The notes under the pieces were generated by a model that ran no database searches, was not told the origin of the DNA, and saw nothing but the letters and a program-made list of their open reading frames with translations. A DNA stretch of 64,000 bases from Lascolabacillus massiliensis (lineage in GTDB: Bacteria > Bacteroidota > Bacteroidia > Bacteroidales > Dysgonomonadaceae). This document shows positions 41,403 through 52,592 of the stretch, in pieces. Within the stretch, counting starts at the first letter, position 1. Every line of letters starts with the position of its first letter. Made by a program: the position numbers and the translations under genes. The stretch covers positions 932,501 to 996,500 of the forward strand of contig NZ_CTEJ01000002.1 in the NCBI RefSeq assembly GCF_001282625.1, written 5' to 3'.

Positions 41403-42866
41403 TTATTTCAGGTTCTCTAAAATCTCTACTAGATATTCGTATGATTTATTTACTGACTTTATATCAACTGACTCATCAGGAGAATGTGCCCCGGTGATAG
41501 TGGGACCAAATGAGACAATATCAAGATCATGCTCTACATTGGATTGAATAATACCACACTCAAGACCGGCATGTATCACTATAACTTCAGGCTTTTCTTC
41601 ATACTCCTCAATATAAATTTTTTCCATCAGACTAAGCAGCTCAGAACTTGCATTTGGCTGCCATCCGGGATAATCTCCTGAAAATTCCACTTTTGCACCT
41701 GCTAATTGGAAAAGGCTTTCAAGTGATGAACATATCCATTCTTTTCGACTTTCAGAGGAACTTCTGACCAATAGCTTCACCTCAATTTTGTCTGAAGCTG
41801 ATTGAACTAAAGCAAGATTAAGTGAACTTTCAACAACACCTGGGAAGTCTGCAAGGTTGCTGATAACTCCATTAGGACAAGCTTCAACTGCATTTATCAG
41901 ATCATCCTGGATTTCAACAGGGAGTAAGAACTCCGGCATATCAGTTTTTTCTGCCTTGAAAGAGATACCTGTCTCAATTCCTGCAAAATCTTCTCTGAAT
42001 TGTGTCTGAAACTCATCAACCAGGTCGATAAGGTCATCTTCAAGATGACTCGGGATTGTGAGTACCACAAATGATTCTCTTGGAATTGCATTTCTTAGGG
42101 ACCCTCCATTTATACTAGCCAGGCGGGCTTCATAGTCTCTTACAACCTCTTTCAGAAAACGGTTCATAAGTTTATTTGCATTTGCATGACCAAGGTGTAT
42201 CTGTACCCCTGAATGTCCGCCCTTAAGCCCTCTGAGACTTATCTTGTATGCAATATCATCTTTATCAATCTCGGTATCCGGCTGAAAATTAAATGTAATG
42301 TTGACATCTCTTCCCCCGGCACAACCTATACATAACTCATTATCGGCTTCGGTATCAAGATTAAGCATAACAGTACCCTTAAGGAATCCCTTCTCTAGAC
42401 CGTTTGCACCATCCATTCCAACCTCTTCATCAATAGTAAAAAGTGCCTCAATTGCAGGATGATTCAACATTTTATCTTCAAGCACTGCCATCATCATTGC
42501 GCAGCCTATACCATTGTCAGCACCAAGTGTAGTAGATTTAGCCTTTACCTGATCTCCATCAACATAAGCTTGTATGGGATCATTAAGGAAATCATGTGTT
42601 ACATCAGAATTTTTCTGGGGTACCATATCGAGGTGTGATTGTAAAATAACCGTTTTGGTACTTTCAAACCCTTTTGTAGCAGGCTTCCTGATTAACACAT
42701 TGCCTACCTTATCCTGTTCAACTTCCAGACCGAGTTCTTCCCCAAAATCTTTGATAAACTGTGTGATCTTTTCCATATGACCAGTGGGTCGGGGAATTTG
42801 AGTCAGTTCATAAAAATGTTTCCATACTCTCTTGGGGTTCAAACTTAAAATCTCTGTTGCTGACAT
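41403..42866 (-). CDS. pepD: Aminoacyl-histidine dipeptidase (peptidase D, M20 family)
   Basis: 487 residues, normal for PepD. The zinc ligands are in QSHLDMVPQK (about 76-85), LGADNGIG (about 118-125), and TIDEEVGMDGANG (general-base Glu and third ligand); the lid domain sits in the middle (KGGHSGVQIHLGHANAN). Splits dipeptides such as Xaa-His in the cytoplasm. It has a small gap to the flippase-like gene upstream (12 bases). Confidence 0.95.
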   Translation of the reverse strand: MSATEILSLNPKRVWKHFYELTQIPRPTGHMEKITQFIKDFGEELGLEVEQDKVGNVLIRKPATKGFESTKTVILQSHLDMVPQKNSDVTHDFLNDPIQAYVDGDQVKAKSTTLGADNGIGCAMMMAVLEDKMLNHPAIEALFTIDEEVGMDGANGLEKGFLKGTVMLNLDTEADNELCIGCAGGRDVNITFNFQPDTEIDKDDIAYKISLRGLKGGHSGVQIHLGHANANKLMNRFLKEVVRDYEARLASINGGSLRNAIPRESFVVLTIPSHLEDDLIDLVDEFQTQFREDFAGIETGISFKAEKTDMPEFLLPVEIQDDLINAVEACPNGVISNLADFPGVVESSLNLALVQSASDKIEVKLLVRSSSESRKEWICSSLESLFQLAGAKVEFSGDYPGWQPNASSELLSLMEKIYIEEYEEKPEVIVIHAGLECGIIQSNVEHDLDIVSFGPTITGAHSPDESVDIKSVNKSYEYLVEILENLK

Positions 42867-42877
42867 AATTATTTTGT

Positions 42878-43900
42878 TTAAATTATTTTTGTTTCAGTAT
42901 CCGGAACTTTTCCGGAGGTGTGTTCCCGTTTAACAAAAGGCATGGCAAAGACACCATAGAGACCATATAAAATTTGCCAAACTGATTGTATTGTAAAAAC
43001 GGCGGCTGCGAATGCAAGTGACTGATTTTCCGCAACTCCCAATATAACCAAAGAGGATGATACCATGAAATGCCATGGACCTATACCACCTTGAACGGGA
43101 ACCGAAATTCCTATATTAGTCATTGCAAAAACAATCAACCCTGCAAGCGGTCCCAGTTCCTTTGTGAAATCAAATGAAAAGAAACAGATGTAAAAATACA
43201 AATAAAAACATAACCAGAGAAGGATTGTATAAATTATTATCCTCCTCTTCTCCTTCATCGAAGAAATAAGCTTTAGGTCGTGTTTTACAGTCAATAAGAA
43301 ACTCCTGACTTTAATCATCAATGGATTTTTCCTGAGAAATACCAGGTACAAGAGAATAAGAATCACAAATAGTCCTAAAATGATATAAAGCCACTCTGAA
43401 GAGAGTAGATTGACTATATTATCTCCAAACTGTGGATTATTGTTTAAATATGAAATAAAGAAGTCGATGTAGAGTATAATACTTATAAATATTATTGAGA
43501 GTCCTGCTATTACATCAACGATTTTATCTATTAGGAAAGTCTCGAGAGTTTTTGCAAATGGAATTTTGTCATACTTGCTGACTACACCACATCTCCAGAA
43601 ATCTCCCGCACGTGGCAACAAAAAGTTTACAGCATAATTCCCCAGAGTTGCATTTATTAAACTTGCTCTGGGAGGGTGATAGCCGAGTGAATTTACAAAC
43701 AGCTCCCACCTTAAGCCTCTGAGTATATTACCAATCAGTCCAAAAATTAAAGATACCCCAATTATTCCGAAATTGGCAGTTTCAATTATATCCCACAATT
43801 CGCCAAGATCAGAGTTCCGATACATTGCCCAGATAATTAGTAACCCGAGAACCAGTGATAGCAAAGTCTTTAGAATATTTTTAGCGGATTCTGACTTCAT
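42878..43900 (-). CDS. Flippase-like (LPG synthase transmembrane domain/UPF0104) protein
   Basis: 340 residues from ATG 43900; the frame extends upstream to 44014 but the extension crosses the divergent rsmA promoter. About eight membrane segments with family motifs (LRGLRWELFVNSLGY, NFLLPRAGDFWRCGVVSKY, VPVQGGIGPWHFMVSSSLVI). Related to the membrane domain of MprF and AglD; may transfer lipid-linked substrates. Substrate unknown. Confidence 0.82.
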   Translation of the reverse strand: MKSESAKNILKTLLSLVLGLLIIWAMYRNSDLGELWDIIETANFGIIGVSLIFGLIGNILRGLRWELFVNSLGYHPPRASLINATLGNYAVNFLLPRAGDFWRCGVVSKYDKIPFAKTLETFLIDKIVDVIAGLSIIFISIILYIDFFISYLNNNPQFGDNIVNLLSSEWLYIILGLFVILILLYLVFLRKNPLMIKVRSFLLTVKHDLKLISSMKEKRRIIIYTILLWLCFYLYFYICFFSFDFTKELGPLAGLIVFAMTNIGISVPVQGGIGPWHFMVSSSLVILGVAENQSLAFAAAVFTIQSVWQILYGLYGVFAMPFVKREHTSGKVPDTETKII

Positions 43901-44020
43901 ATTACGTTTGAGATATTGTAATATTGTTGTATCTTGTTTTTTTAGAATAGGTTTGCCCGGTTTTAAGTAATATATATTACCTTTGCGGCGGCAAATATAA
44001 GTAATAATCGGCATAAATCA

Positions 44021-44800
44021 ATGTTTCAGGTAAAAGCAAAAAAAAACTTCGGCCAGCATTTCCTCAAAGATCATGAGATTGCTAAACGAATAGCATCCAC
44101 ACTTGATGGCTACCCCACTCTTCCGGTAATGGAGGTTGGACCTGGCACAGGCATGCTTACTCAGTACCTGATTCAAAAAAACAAAGACCTTACTGTTGTA
44201 GAGATTGATTACGAATCCATTGCATATCTGAAAGAACATTTTCCTGAACTTAAAGACAGAATTTTACAGGAGGATTTTCTGAAATTGGATCTTAAGAAGC
44301 TCTATAAAGGAGATTTTTGTATCATTGGCAATTACCCTTATAATATATCATCGCAAATCTTTTTTAAAGTACTGGAATATAGGGAAAACATTCCATCCAT
44401 GTCCGGTATGATTCAAAAGGAGGTTGCAGAACGCATGGTTGCCTCACCAGGAAAAAAGACCTATGGTATACTAAGTGTATTACTTCAGGTATGGTATGAT
44501 ATCGAATACCTTTTCACGGTGAACGAACAGGCGTTCATCCCTCCTCCCAAAGTTAAATCGGCGGTTGTGAGACTAACTCGCAACAATAGAGTAAAGCTAA
44601 ACTGTGATGAGAAGTTATTTAAAACTGTTGTTAAGACCAGTTTTAATCAACGCAGAAAAATGCTTAGAAACTCTATCAAATCACTTTTAAAAGAAGATAG
44701 TTCACTACCTGAAGATCCAATATTGACTAAAAGGCCAGAACAGTTGTCAATAGAGCAGTTTGAACAGCTTACCAATCTTTTGGAACCTTTGGTGAATTAA
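44021..44800 (+). CDS. rsmA: 16S rRNA dimethyladenosine transferase
   Basis: 259 residues. SAM-binding motif VMEVGPGTGMLTQYL (about 36-50), the catalytic NYPYNISSQIF and the C-terminal helical part with FNQRRKML. Makes m6,2A at two adjacent adenines near the end of 16S rRNA. It is divergent from the flippase gene; a TACCTTTG stands upstream (about 43970-43985) as a probable -7 element. Confidence 0.97.
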   Translation: MFQVKAKKNFGQHFLKDHEIAKRIASTLDGYPTLPVMEVGPGTGMLTQYLIQKNKDLTVVEIDYESIAYLKEHFPELKDRILQEDFLKLDLKKLYKGDFCIIGNYPYNISSQIFFKVLEYRENIPSMSGMIQKEVAERMVASPGKKTYGILSVLLQVWYDIEYLFTVNEQAFIPPPKVKSAVVRLTRNNRVKLNCDEKLFKTVVKTSFNQRRKMLRNSIKSLLKEDSSLPEDPILTKRPEQLSIEQFEQLTNLLEPLVN

Positions 44801-44857
44801 GCCTGACGGGCAGAGAGATAAGTTCATTTTTGAGAACACGATTTAAAATAACAGATC

Positions 44858-45802
44858 ATGGCGGATATAAAATTATTCTATCATAAAGACGGCATCGTGA
44901 GATTAAGCCGTAGCCTGGAATTCCTGAAATCAAATCCTATACAGAATTTTCTATGGATAGACCTCATGGACGTAGATGAAGAGGTTGAAAACGAACTGGA
45001 AGATTTTCTTAAGATATATATTCAGGAAGAGGAGGAAATGATTGAAATCGAGATGTCGTCACGATATATAGAAACCACTGATACACTTGTGGTTAACTCC
45101 AATTTCCTTTTATCTAACTTTGAAACCGACCCTGTTTCATTTATATTAAAAAATAATATTCTTGTAACTGTTCGCAGTGAAGAACTTATATCTTTTCACG
45201 AAACTGTTAAGAAAATCTCCGCAAACCCTAAGAACTATCCTACCGGGGCTCATGTACTTGTAGCATTGCTTGAAACGAGGGTTGATTTTGATGCCGATAT
45301 GATAGAAAACATGACTCAGAAGGTTACACAGCTTAGTAACTCTATTTCACTAAGAGATGCTGATGAGGAACTACTTTCTGAAATCAAGAACCTTCAGGAA
45401 AAAACCATGTTGCTGCGTGAAAATATAATTGATAAGCAAAGGGTTATTTCAAGTATGTTAAGAAGTGAGTTTATTGCTACGGAGCTGCAACCAAAGCTTA
45501 CGATAATAATAAAGGACATCAACTCGCTAATTGAGCATATTAAATTTAGTTTCGACCGACTTGATTATCTGCAGGATGCGTTCCTGGGTTATGTTAATAT
45601 TGAGCAGAATAAGATAATTAAGATATTTACCATTGTATCGGTTATTTTCATGCCACCAACGCTTATTGCAAGTATTTATGGAATGAACTTTGATTTTATG
45701 CCGGAACTGGATAAAAAGTGGGGATATCCGGTAGCCCTGATTTTAATGGTACTCTCATCACTTATTATTCTATATATTTTCAGGAAGAAAAAGTGGTTAT
45801 AG
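44858..45802 (+). CDS. corA: CorA-type magnesium/cobalt transporter
   Basis: 314 residues: cytoplasmic funnel domain with long helices (about 1-250), then two membrane segments at the C-terminus around the signature YGMNFDFMPEL (GMN motif) and a basic end RKKKWL. Forms a pentameric channel for magnesium. It starts 57 bases after rsmA and may be co-transcribed. It ends directly against the GNAT gene on the other strand (no gap), so no terminator fits between. Confidence 0.93.
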   Translation: MADIKLFYHKDGIVRLSRSLEFLKSNPIQNFLWIDLMDVDEEVENELEDFLKIYIQEEEEMIEIEMSSRYIETTDTLVVNSNFLLSNFETDPVSFILKNNILVTVRSEELISFHETVKKISANPKNYPTGAHVLVALLETRVDFDADMIENMTQKVTQLSNSISLRDADEELLSEIKNLQEKTMLLRENIIDKQRVISSMLRSEFIATELQPKLTIIIKDINSLIEHIKFSFDRLDYLQDAFLGYVNIEQNKIIKIFTIVSVIFMPPTLIASIYGMNFDFMPELDKKWGYPVALILMVLSSLIILYIFRKKKWL

Positions 45803-46684
45803 CTACTCAAGCATCATATTCATTACTGCTGATTTTTCCGGAAAAAATGAGCTAATTGAGCAGCTCTTTTCTGATGTGTGATATCCTAAAAGCATTTGAA
45901 CCAGTTCTCTGATATCTACTTCAAAAACAGGCTGGATTATTCGGGCGGGATTCTTTTGGAGCTGACCCATTGAAACCTGAAACTGACTGCTGTTTTCTCT
46001 CACAATTTCATCTCTTACCTTTACTGTAAAAGATTTATCGCTGTATTTGCAAGCAAATATTTTGATCAGTTGCTCTGCATCTATAATGCGAGCCATTCCT
46101 CTTAAATTTCTTTTGGGTGGATAATCAAACAATTTTGCTTCTTCTGCGATAGCTTCAAAATCAGAAAACGATTTCTGAACTGTCATATCATTAGCCCTGA
46201 ATATTGCATCATACTCTTTGTAAGCCTCATAAAGATCTCCTTGATTTTTATCAATTAAATCCTTAAGAGAAATTATATCTTCATTTCCAGTATCAAATGT
46301 TTGAGCAAATCCAAATTTATTGTAGAAACTAAGCAGCCAATCCTCCTGAGGGACTAGAATAGCAAGTGGAATATTCCTTTCTGCAGCTACTTCAAAACTT
46401 TTGAGTATTAATTTACGGGAGTATCCTTTTCCTCTGTAATTGGCTAGCGTGGCAACTCCTGAAAGATAGCAAACTGGTATCTCTTGTCCGCAAAAAGTAA
46501 ACTGGTAATTGAGCATCTGAAGTGAAGAGACTGCTTTACCATTATCAAAGTAGATTAAAGTGTTTTCATTGCGGTATTTGTGTCTGAAGTATATCTCCAT
46601 GTAGTCGTCAGAATCACCAAAGACCTTTTTCCACATGTCCCAGACCTCCTGTTTTGTTGAATCTTCAGCAAATTGAATCATCAC
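45803..46684 (-). CDS. GNAT-family N-acetyltransferase (Eis-like layout)
   Basis: 293 residues. The GNAT core is at about 50-130 with the acetyl-CoA loop VATLANYRGKGYSRKLI and the strand IPLAILVPQEDWLLSFYNKF; the rest (about 150-290) resembles the second domain of Eis-like proteins. Substrate unknown. An alternative ATG one codon in (M2) is possible. It precedes the DUF2156 gene in the operon direction (63 bases apart). Confidence 0.78.
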   Translation of the reverse strand: MMIQFAEDSTKQEVWDMWKKVFGDSDDYMEIYFRHKYRNENTLIYFDNGKAVSSLQMLNYQFTFCGQEIPVCYLSGVATLANYRGKGYSRKLILKSFEVAAERNIPLAILVPQEDWLLSFYNKFGFAQTFDTGNEDIISLKDLIDKNQGDLYEAYKEYDAIFRANDMTVQKSFSDFEAIAEEAKLFDYPPKRNLRGMARIIDAEQLIKIFACKYSDKSFTVKVRDEIVRENSSQFQVSMGQLQKNPARIIQPVFEVDIRELVQMLLGYHTSEKSCSISSFFPEKSAVMNMMLE

Positions 46685-46746
46685 AATAGTGTTTTAAATA
46701 TCAAGATCTGTATATAGTACACTAAAATAAAATATTTGTATACTGA

Positions 46747-47646
46747 TTATTCTTTGAATCTTGCATTATATTTTTCCAGCAGGATATCAGGCTGATATGA
46801 GAGTTTTGCTTTACGAAGATTTTCAACTCCCATATCTTCTTCCCTGTTTATATACTTGTACTCAGCGGCTTCATTTAAAACAAACTGCTGGTTCATAATT
46901 GTATATGCACCATGAATGGATGTAAACGCTTTTTCAACATGCACTACCACTGTATCTTCTGTAAGTACTTCACCTATTGAAAATGCAGCAATTTCATTAT
47001 TTACGCATATAAGTCCCCCTTTAAGACCCAGGTACTCAAAATTCTCAAGCATTATTTTTGTAGCAAAATCATCATATGCCAGTGATGGGTCTTTTTCATC
47101 AGAATTGATCTCCATCCATTTATCAAGCATACTTTTACACTCTTTCACCAGTTGAGGATTACCTGTAAGTGTTTTATATTTCCAGCTATTTTCGCGTTTG
47201 AATCTGTTTATATGATTTCTCTTGCTCTGAAGCTTTTTGCCTTTTAGATTGATAAGTTTTTCAGATGTATATATATAATCCGAAACACTCATATTCAGCT
47301 TATATTCAAATACACCGGGCATAGCTTCCTCAATTTCCGCTATCATCTCTTTGGTTACACCCCTGATCTGAAATACTGTATCAAACTGCTTGTGGTCCTC
47401 AATGATTAACTCTATTCCTTTTTTAATATCACCCTCACCAATAGGTTTAAGGTATGAATTTCGGCCATAGTTATCTTTAAATCTTATAAAAAGCCAGTCG
47501 TCACACACAGCAAATTGTGTATTGAACTTCTTTCCCCAAGCATATAGATTTACAAAGCAAAGGTCTGAAACTCTATAATTCTGATTTTTAAGGTATGAGT
47601 TGATTAAATCTTTGTCTTCTAATTCGAATGACCTGAATTCTAGCAT
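46747..47646 (-). CDS. DUF2156 (MprF catalytic-like) protein
   Basis: 299 residues with the DUF2156 layout: SDLCFVNLYAWGKKF near residue 31 and KLQSKRNHINRFKREN near 139. A tandem GNAT-like fold shared with the transferase part of lysyl-phosphatidylglycerol synthases. No membrane segment, so it is not a complete MprF. With the adjacent Eis-like gene it may modify a common target; unknown. The trpS start is upstream by 17 bases. Confidence 0.8.
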   Translation of the reverse strand: MLEFRSFELEDKDLINSYLKNQNYRVSDLCFVNLYAWGKKFNTQFAVCDDWLFIRFKDNYGRNSYLKPIGEGDIKKGIELIIEDHKQFDTVFQIRGVTKEMIAEIEEAMPGVFEYKLNMSVSDYIYTSEKLINLKGKKLQSKRNHINRFKRENSWKYKTLTGNPQLVKECKSMLDKWMEINSDEKDPSLAYDDFATKIMLENFEYLGLKGGLICVNNEIAAFSIGEVLTEDTVVVHVEKAFTSIHGAYTIMNQQFVLNEAAEYKYINREEDMGVENLRKAKLSYQPDILLEKYNARFKE

Positions 47647-47663
47647 ATATTCGGTTAGTTCAG

Positions 47664-48653
47664 TTAAAACTTCTTGAATCCCACTATCTCTCTTACATCA
47701 GCAATAGTTTTTGACGCTCTCTCCCTAGCCTTTTCTGCTCCTTCACTAGTTACCTTGCGTAGGTAATTATCATCATTATGTATCTCGAGTATTCTTTCTC
47801 TAATAGGTGTTGTTACCTTTATTATATCTTCAGCTAACTGCTTTTTAAGGTCGCCATATCTAATTTCGCACCTGTTCCATTGATCTTCATAATGATTTAC
47901 CACCTCTTCGGTAGAAACAACTCTTAAGATTGTGAACAGATTCTCTATATAATCTGGTTTTACTGAATTTGGAATTGTTGGTCCGGAATCAGTTAGTGCT
48001 TTCTTCACCTTTTTCTCTATCTCTTTTGGTGTATCGCTAAGATATATTGCATTTCCTTCGGATTTGCCCATCTTTCCGCTACCATCCAATCCTGGTATTT
48101 TTACAAGTTCTTTACCGAAGTTATATGCTACAGGCTCTTTAAAATATTCTACTCCATAAAAGTTATTGAAGCGTCTTGCAAACTTTCGGGTCATTTCAAG
48201 ATGCTGTTCCTGGTCTTTTCCAACTGGTACTTTATCAGCATTATGAATGAGAATGTCAGCTGCCATTAGTGTTGGATAGGTAAGGAGTCCTGCGTTTACA
48301 TTTTCAGGCTGCTTACGTGCTTTCTCCTTAAATGATGCAGTTTTTGCCAATTCTCCCATATATGCATGCATATTCAAATATAGATAAAGCTCCGCCGTTT
48401 CATGTAAGTCGCTCTGTACATATATAACTGACTTCTCAGGGTCAATTCCTGCAGCAAGATAATCTACTAGTACATTTTTAACATTTTGATGTAATTGTTT
48501 GGGATCTGGATGAGTTGTAAGTGAATGAATGTCTGCAATAAAAAAATAGCATTTGCTTGTATCCTGCATCTTTGTAAAATTGAGCAGTGCACCATAATAA
48601 TTTCCCAGATGTAATTTACCTGTTGAGCGTATACCACTTAAAACAATATCCAT
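47664..48653 (-). CDS. trpS: Tryptophanyl-tRNA synthetase
   Basis: 329 residues, usual bacterial length. HIGH-like motif in STGKLHLGNYYGAL (about 10-23), KMSKS-like motif in GKMGKSEGNA. Also the ATP-site GKDQEQHLEMTR. First gene of the trpS-DUF2156-GNAT minus run. A TACCTTTG (complement of 48684-48691) stands 30 bases upstream as a likely -7 element. Confidence 0.97.
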   Translation of the reverse strand: MDIVLSGIRSTGKLHLGNYYGALLNFTKMQDTSKCYFFIADIHSLTTHPDPKQLHQNVKNVLVDYLAAGIDPEKSVIYVQSDLHETAELYLYLNMHAYMGELAKTASFKEKARKQPENVNAGLLTYPTLMAADILIHNADKVPVGKDQEQHLEMTRKFARRFNNFYGVEYFKEPVAYNFGKELVKIPGLDGSGKMGKSEGNAIYLSDTPKEIEKKVKKALTDSGPTIPNSVKPDYIENLFTILRVVSTEEVVNHYEDQWNRCEIRYGDLKKQLAEDIIKVTTPIRERILEIHNDDNYLRKVTSEGAEKARERASKTIADVREIVGFKKF

Positions 48654-48964
48654 AAAAAATCAATTTCTTTTCTGTTAAAGTCGCAAAGGTAATAAATTAT
48701 TTATAAAAAGAGTTTTGTGTAATGACATGTAAAATATATCTTTGAGAAATGAGACGTTAAAAGAACCTATTAAAGAAATATTTCTTTAAATCATTCTTTT
48801 TTGACGGTTAAAAGTACTATTTTTGCACCATAAAGTTGGAGGAAACATCTTTGGACCTAAATTATACAAAATAATTATATAGGAAATTTGTAACTATTGG
48901 ATATACAGTTGTTTGAAAATTCAATAAAAAATTATATTAAAATTAATCATTAAATTAGAACTTT
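48654..48964. promoter_or_regulatory. Divergent promoter region of trpS and the sdh/frd operon
   Basis: 311 bases without a gene. Leftward: TACCTTTG (complement of 48684-48691) for trpS. Rightward: TATTTTTG at 48818-48825 as the -7 for the operon, with a poor -33 (TTCT), suggesting help from an activator; this gives a leader of about 135 bases. Nothing else is clear. Confidence 0.5.
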
Positions 48965-49639
48965 ATGAGTTGGTTAATCAAATCATCTATCGGGCGGAAG
49001 TTTGTACAAAGCTTATCCGGATTATTCCTGATTCTGTTTCTATTGTTCCATGTTTGTATGAACCTGGTACTAATTTTCAACTTTGAAACATACAATTTCC
49101 TTGCAAACGATGTGCTGGGAGCAAACTGGTGGGCAATAGTTGGAACAGTTTTTATTTTCTTTGGTTTCGGTGTTCATATTATCTACGCTACATTCCTGAC
49201 ACTACAAAACAGGAAAGCTCGTGGAAACATCAGATATGAATCATCTAGCAAAACCACAACAACATGGTCTTCAAAAAACATGTTTGTTTTAGGTCTTGTA
49301 ATTACTTTTTTTCTGGTATTGCACTTGTACCAGATGTGGTATCAGATGCAGGTAAAAGAACTATTTGGCCTGGATGGAGTACGTCATGACGGTGCTCAGC
49401 TTGTAGAAGAGATATTTTCAAACATCTGGGTTGTAATCTTATATGTAGTTTCTTTTATTGCTCTATGGTTTCACCTGACACACGGTTTCTGGAGTGCACT
49501 GCATACTGTAGGATGGAATAACGACATCTGGATGAAACGTATTAAAATAATTGGAAATGTACTGTCAACATTTATCTGTGTTGGATTTATTGCTGTAGCA
49601 GTGCTTATGTACCTGGGATATTCCAACTTATTAGCTTAA
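48965..49639 (+). CDS. Succinate dehydrogenase/fumarate reductase cytochrome b subunit
   Basis: 224 residues with five membrane segments, type B (one-subunit, diheme) layout. His residues within the helices ([41 protein letters not shown]) can bind two hemes b. Anchors the flavoprotein and iron-sulfur subunits and exchanges electrons with the quinone pool; in Bacteroidales it usually works as fumarate reductase. First gene of three. Confidence 0.93.
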   Translation: MSWLIKSSIGRKFVQSLSGLFLILFLLFHVCMNLVLIFNFETYNFLANDVLGANWWAIVGTVFIFFGFGVHIIYATFLTLQNRKARGNIRYESSSKTTTTWSSKNMFVLGLVITFFLVLHLYQMWYQMQVKELFGLDGVRHDGAQLVEEIFSNIWVVILYVVSFIALWFHLTHGFWSALHTVGWNNDIWMKRIKIIGNVLSTFICVGFIAVAVLMYLGYSNLLA

Positions 49640-49658
49640 CTTAAGAAAATCAAACATT

Positions 49659-51602
49659 ATGAATAATATAGACTCTAAAATACCTAAAGGACCACTTGCC
49701 GAGAAATGGACAAATTATAAAAACAACCAGAAGCTGGTAAACCCTGCCAATAAAAGAAAACTGGATATAATTGTTGTTGGTACAGGTCTTGCTGGTGCAT
49801 CGGCTGCGGCTACACTTGGAGAACAAGGTTATAACGTTCTAAACTTCTGTATACAGGATTCACCAAGAAGAGCTCACTCAATTGCAGCTCAGGGTGGTAT
49901 AAATGCAGCTAAGAATTATCCAAACGACGGAGACTCAGTTTACCGTCTGTTCTATGATACTATAAAAGGTGGTGACTACCGTGCTCGTGAAGCTAACGTT
50001 TATCGTCTTGCTGAGGTATCTAATGAAATTATCGACCAGTGTGTTGCACAGGGTGTTCCATTTGCAAGAGAGTACGGAGGCTTACTTGCTAACCGCTCAT
50101 TTGGAGGTTCACAAGTATCCAGAACATTCTATGCGCGAGGACAGACCGGACAACAGTTGCTTCTTGGAGCCTACTCTGCTTTGAGCCGTGCTGTTAATAA
50201 AAAACAGGTGAAACTGTATACTCGCTACGAAATGGTTGATCTTGTAGTTATAGATGGTCGTGCACGTGGTATAATTGCTAGAAACCTTGTTACAGGTAAA
50301 CTTGAGCGCTTCGGTGCTCACGCTGTTGTTATTGCTACAGGAGGCTATGGAAACACATTCTTCCTGTCAACAAATGCAATGGCATCAAATGGCTCTGCTG
50401 CATGGCAGTGCTACAAAAAAGGTGCATATATGGCTAATCCATGTATGACTCAGATTCACCCAACATGTATTCCTGTACATGGTGAGTTTCAATCCAAATT
50501 GACACTTATGTCAGAGTCACTCAGAAATGATGGACGTATTTGGGTACCTAAAAAGAAAGAAGATGCTGAAGCAATAAGACAAGGAAAACTTAAACCAACA
50601 GATATCAAAGAGGAAGATCGCGATTACTACCTGGAGCGTCGTTATCCGGCATTTGGTAACCTTGTTCCACGTGACGTAGCTTCAAGAGCTGCCAAAGAAC
50701 GCTGTGACGCCGGTTATGGTGTGGGTACAACAGGTCTTGCTGTATATCTTGATTTTGCTGATGCAATTGAAAGACTTGGTAGGGATGTAGTTGAAGCTAG
50801 ATACGGTAATCTTTTCCAGATGTATGAAAAGATTGTTGATGATGATCCATATGTAACTCCTATGATGATTTATCCTGCAATCCACTATACAATGGGAGGT
50901 ATTTGGGTAGATTACGAACTGATGTCTTCTATTCCTGGGCTATTTGCCATTGGCGAAGCTAACTTCTCTGACCACGGGGCTAATAGACTTGGCGCATCTG
51001 CTCTTATGCAGGGACTTGCTGATGGTTATTTTGTACTTCCATACACAATCCAGAATTACTTATCAGACCAGATATCAGTTCCTCACATCAAAACTGATTC
51101 ACCTGAGTTTGAAAAGACCGAGAATGAGATCAATCAAAGAATTGAGCGCCTGATGAATATTAAAGGAAAGCACTCTGTTGATAGTATCCATAAAAAACTT
51201 GGTCATATTATGTGGGAATACGTTGGTATGGCCAGAAATGAGGCTGGACTTAAAAAGGCTATTGAGGAGCTTAAGGAGATCAAGAAGGATTTCTGGACTA
51301 ATGTTCGAATCCCGGGTGAAAAATCTACACTTAATATTGAACTGGAGAAAGCGCTCAGACTTGCTGACTTCATTGAGATGGGAGAACTGATGGCTCGCGA
51401 TGCACTCAATAGAGAAGAGTCTTGCGGAGGTCACTTCCGTACTGAACACCAGACTGAAGAAGGTGAAGCTTTAAGACACGATGATGAATTCGCATATGTT
51501 TCTTGCTGGGAGTATAAGGGTGAGGATAATGAGCCTGTTATGTATAAGGAATCACTCGATTACGAATTTGTTGTTCGCCAACAGAGAAACTATAAATCAT
51601 AA
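49659..51602 (+). CDS. Succinate dehydrogenase/fumarate reductase flavoprotein subunit
   Basis: 647 residues. FAD-binding [18 protein letters not shown] near residue 39, the covalent-FAD His region [14 protein letters not shown], the substrate site [10 protein letters not shown] and [14 protein letters not shown]. Membrane-bound at the cytoplasmic face. It is 19 bases behind the cytochrome subunit and 41 before the iron-sulfur subunit. Confidence 0.97.
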   Translation: MNNIDSKIPKGPLAEKWTNYKNNQKLVNPANKRKLDIIVVGTGLAGASAAATLGEQGYNVLNFCIQDSPRRAHSIAAQGGINAAKNYPNDGDSVYRLFYDTIKGGDYRAREANVYRLAEVSNEIIDQCVAQGVPFAREYGGLLANRSFGGSQVSRTFYARGQTGQQLLLGAYSALSRAVNKKQVKLYTRYEMVDLVVIDGRARGIIARNLVTGKLERFGAHAVVIATGGYGNTFFLSTNAMASNGSAAWQCYKKGAYMANPCMTQIHPTCIPVHGEFQSKLTLMSESLRNDGRIWVPKKKEDAEAIRQGKLKPTDIKEEDRDYYLERRYPAFGNLVPRDVASRAAKERCDAGYGVGTTGLAVYLDFADAIERLGRDVVEARYGNLFQMYEKIVDDDPYVTPMMIYPAIHYTMGGIWVDYELMSSIPGLFAIGEANFSDHGANRLGASALMQGLADGYFVLPYTIQNYLSDQISVPHIKTDSPEFEKTENEINQRIERLMNIKGKHSVDSIHKKLGHIMWEYVGMARNEAGLKKAIEELKEIKKDFWTNVRIPGEKSTLNIELEKALRLADFIEMGELMARDALNREESCGGHFRTEHQTEEGEALRHDDEFAYVSCWEYKGEDNEPVMYKESLDYEFVVRQQRNYKS

Positions 51603-51643
51603 TCTGTTGATAAAACAGGAGAACATTTAAAAATTGAATAATC

Positions 51644-52399
51644 ATGGATAAAGATATCAATATAAAAGTAAAAGTTTGGCGTCAGAACGGACCAAAAGAC
51701 AAAGGACATTTTGAAGTCTACCCATTGGAAAATATATCTCAAGGCAGTTCATTTCTTGAAATGCTTGATATATTAAATGAAAAACTAATTAATGAAGGTA
51801 AAGAACCGGTAGTATTTGATCATGACTGCCGCGAGGGAATTTGCGGAATGTGTAGTCTCTATATAAATGGACATCCACACGGTCCGGATGAAGATATTAC
51901 AACATGTCAGCTTCATATGCGTAAATTCAATGATGGTGATACTATTACTGTTGAACCATGGAGATCTACTGCATTTCCTGTAATAAAGGACCTTATAGTT
52001 GACAGAACTGCTTTTGACAAGATAATACAAGCAGGTGGATATACTTCGGTTAATACTGGTGGAACTCCTGATGCAAATGCTATACTAATCCCTCATGATC
52101 AGGCAGAAATGGCAATGGATGCTGCTGCTTGTATTGGCTGTGGAGCATGCGTTGCTGCTTGTAAGAATGGCTCAGCAATGCTATTTGTATCTGCGAAAGT
52201 AAGCCAGCTGGCACTGTTACCACAAGGTAAGGTAGAAGCTGCAAGACGTGCAAAATCTATGGTTGCTAAAATGGATGAACTTGGTTTTGGTAACTGTACA
52301 AATACAGGTGCATGCGAAGTAGAATGTCCTAAAAATATCTCTATTTCAAATATTGCCAGATTGAACAGAGAATTTCTTAAAGCAAAATTCAAAGATTAG
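51644..52399 (+). CDS. Succinate dehydrogenase/fumarate reductase iron-sulfur subunit
   Basis: 251 residues. [2Fe-2S] Cys motif CREGICGMC (about 63-71), then [12 protein letters not shown] and [13 protein letters not shown] for the [4Fe-4S] and [3Fe-4S] clusters. Passes electrons between FAD and the cytochrome subunit. Ends the operon; a strong terminator follows. Confidence 0.97.
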   Translation: MDKDINIKVKVWRQNGPKDKGHFEVYPLENISQGSSFLEMLDILNEKLINEGKEPVVFDHDCREGICGMCSLYINGHPHGPDEDITTCQLHMRKFNDGDTITVEPWRSTAFPVIKDLIVDRTAFDKIIQAGGYTSVNTGGTPDANAILIPHDQAEMAMDAAACIGCGACVAACKNGSAMLFVSAKVSQLALLPQGKVEAARRAKSMVAKMDELGFGNCTNTGACEVECPKNISISNIARLNREFLKAKFKD

Positions 52400-52420
52400 T
52401 ATAATATCCTAAAAGGAATA

Positions 52421-52463
52421 AAAGCGTCTCTCACTCTAATATGGTGATGAGACGCTTTTTTTT
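52421..52463 (+). terminator. Terminator of the sdh/frd operon
   Basis: 10-base-pair stem (52421-52430 with 52449-52458), an 18-base loop that itself can extend the stem, then a T run to 52463. Confidence 0.85.
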
Positions 52464-52592
52464 CATATACTACTATTTACATTTCTTTAACAACCAATTT
52501 CCAATCTTCTTTGTTTAATTTAAGTCACAGGTATAACTTTGTGAAGCAAATCGGGTATTAATTAACATTAGTGACAACCAAAACATACTAAT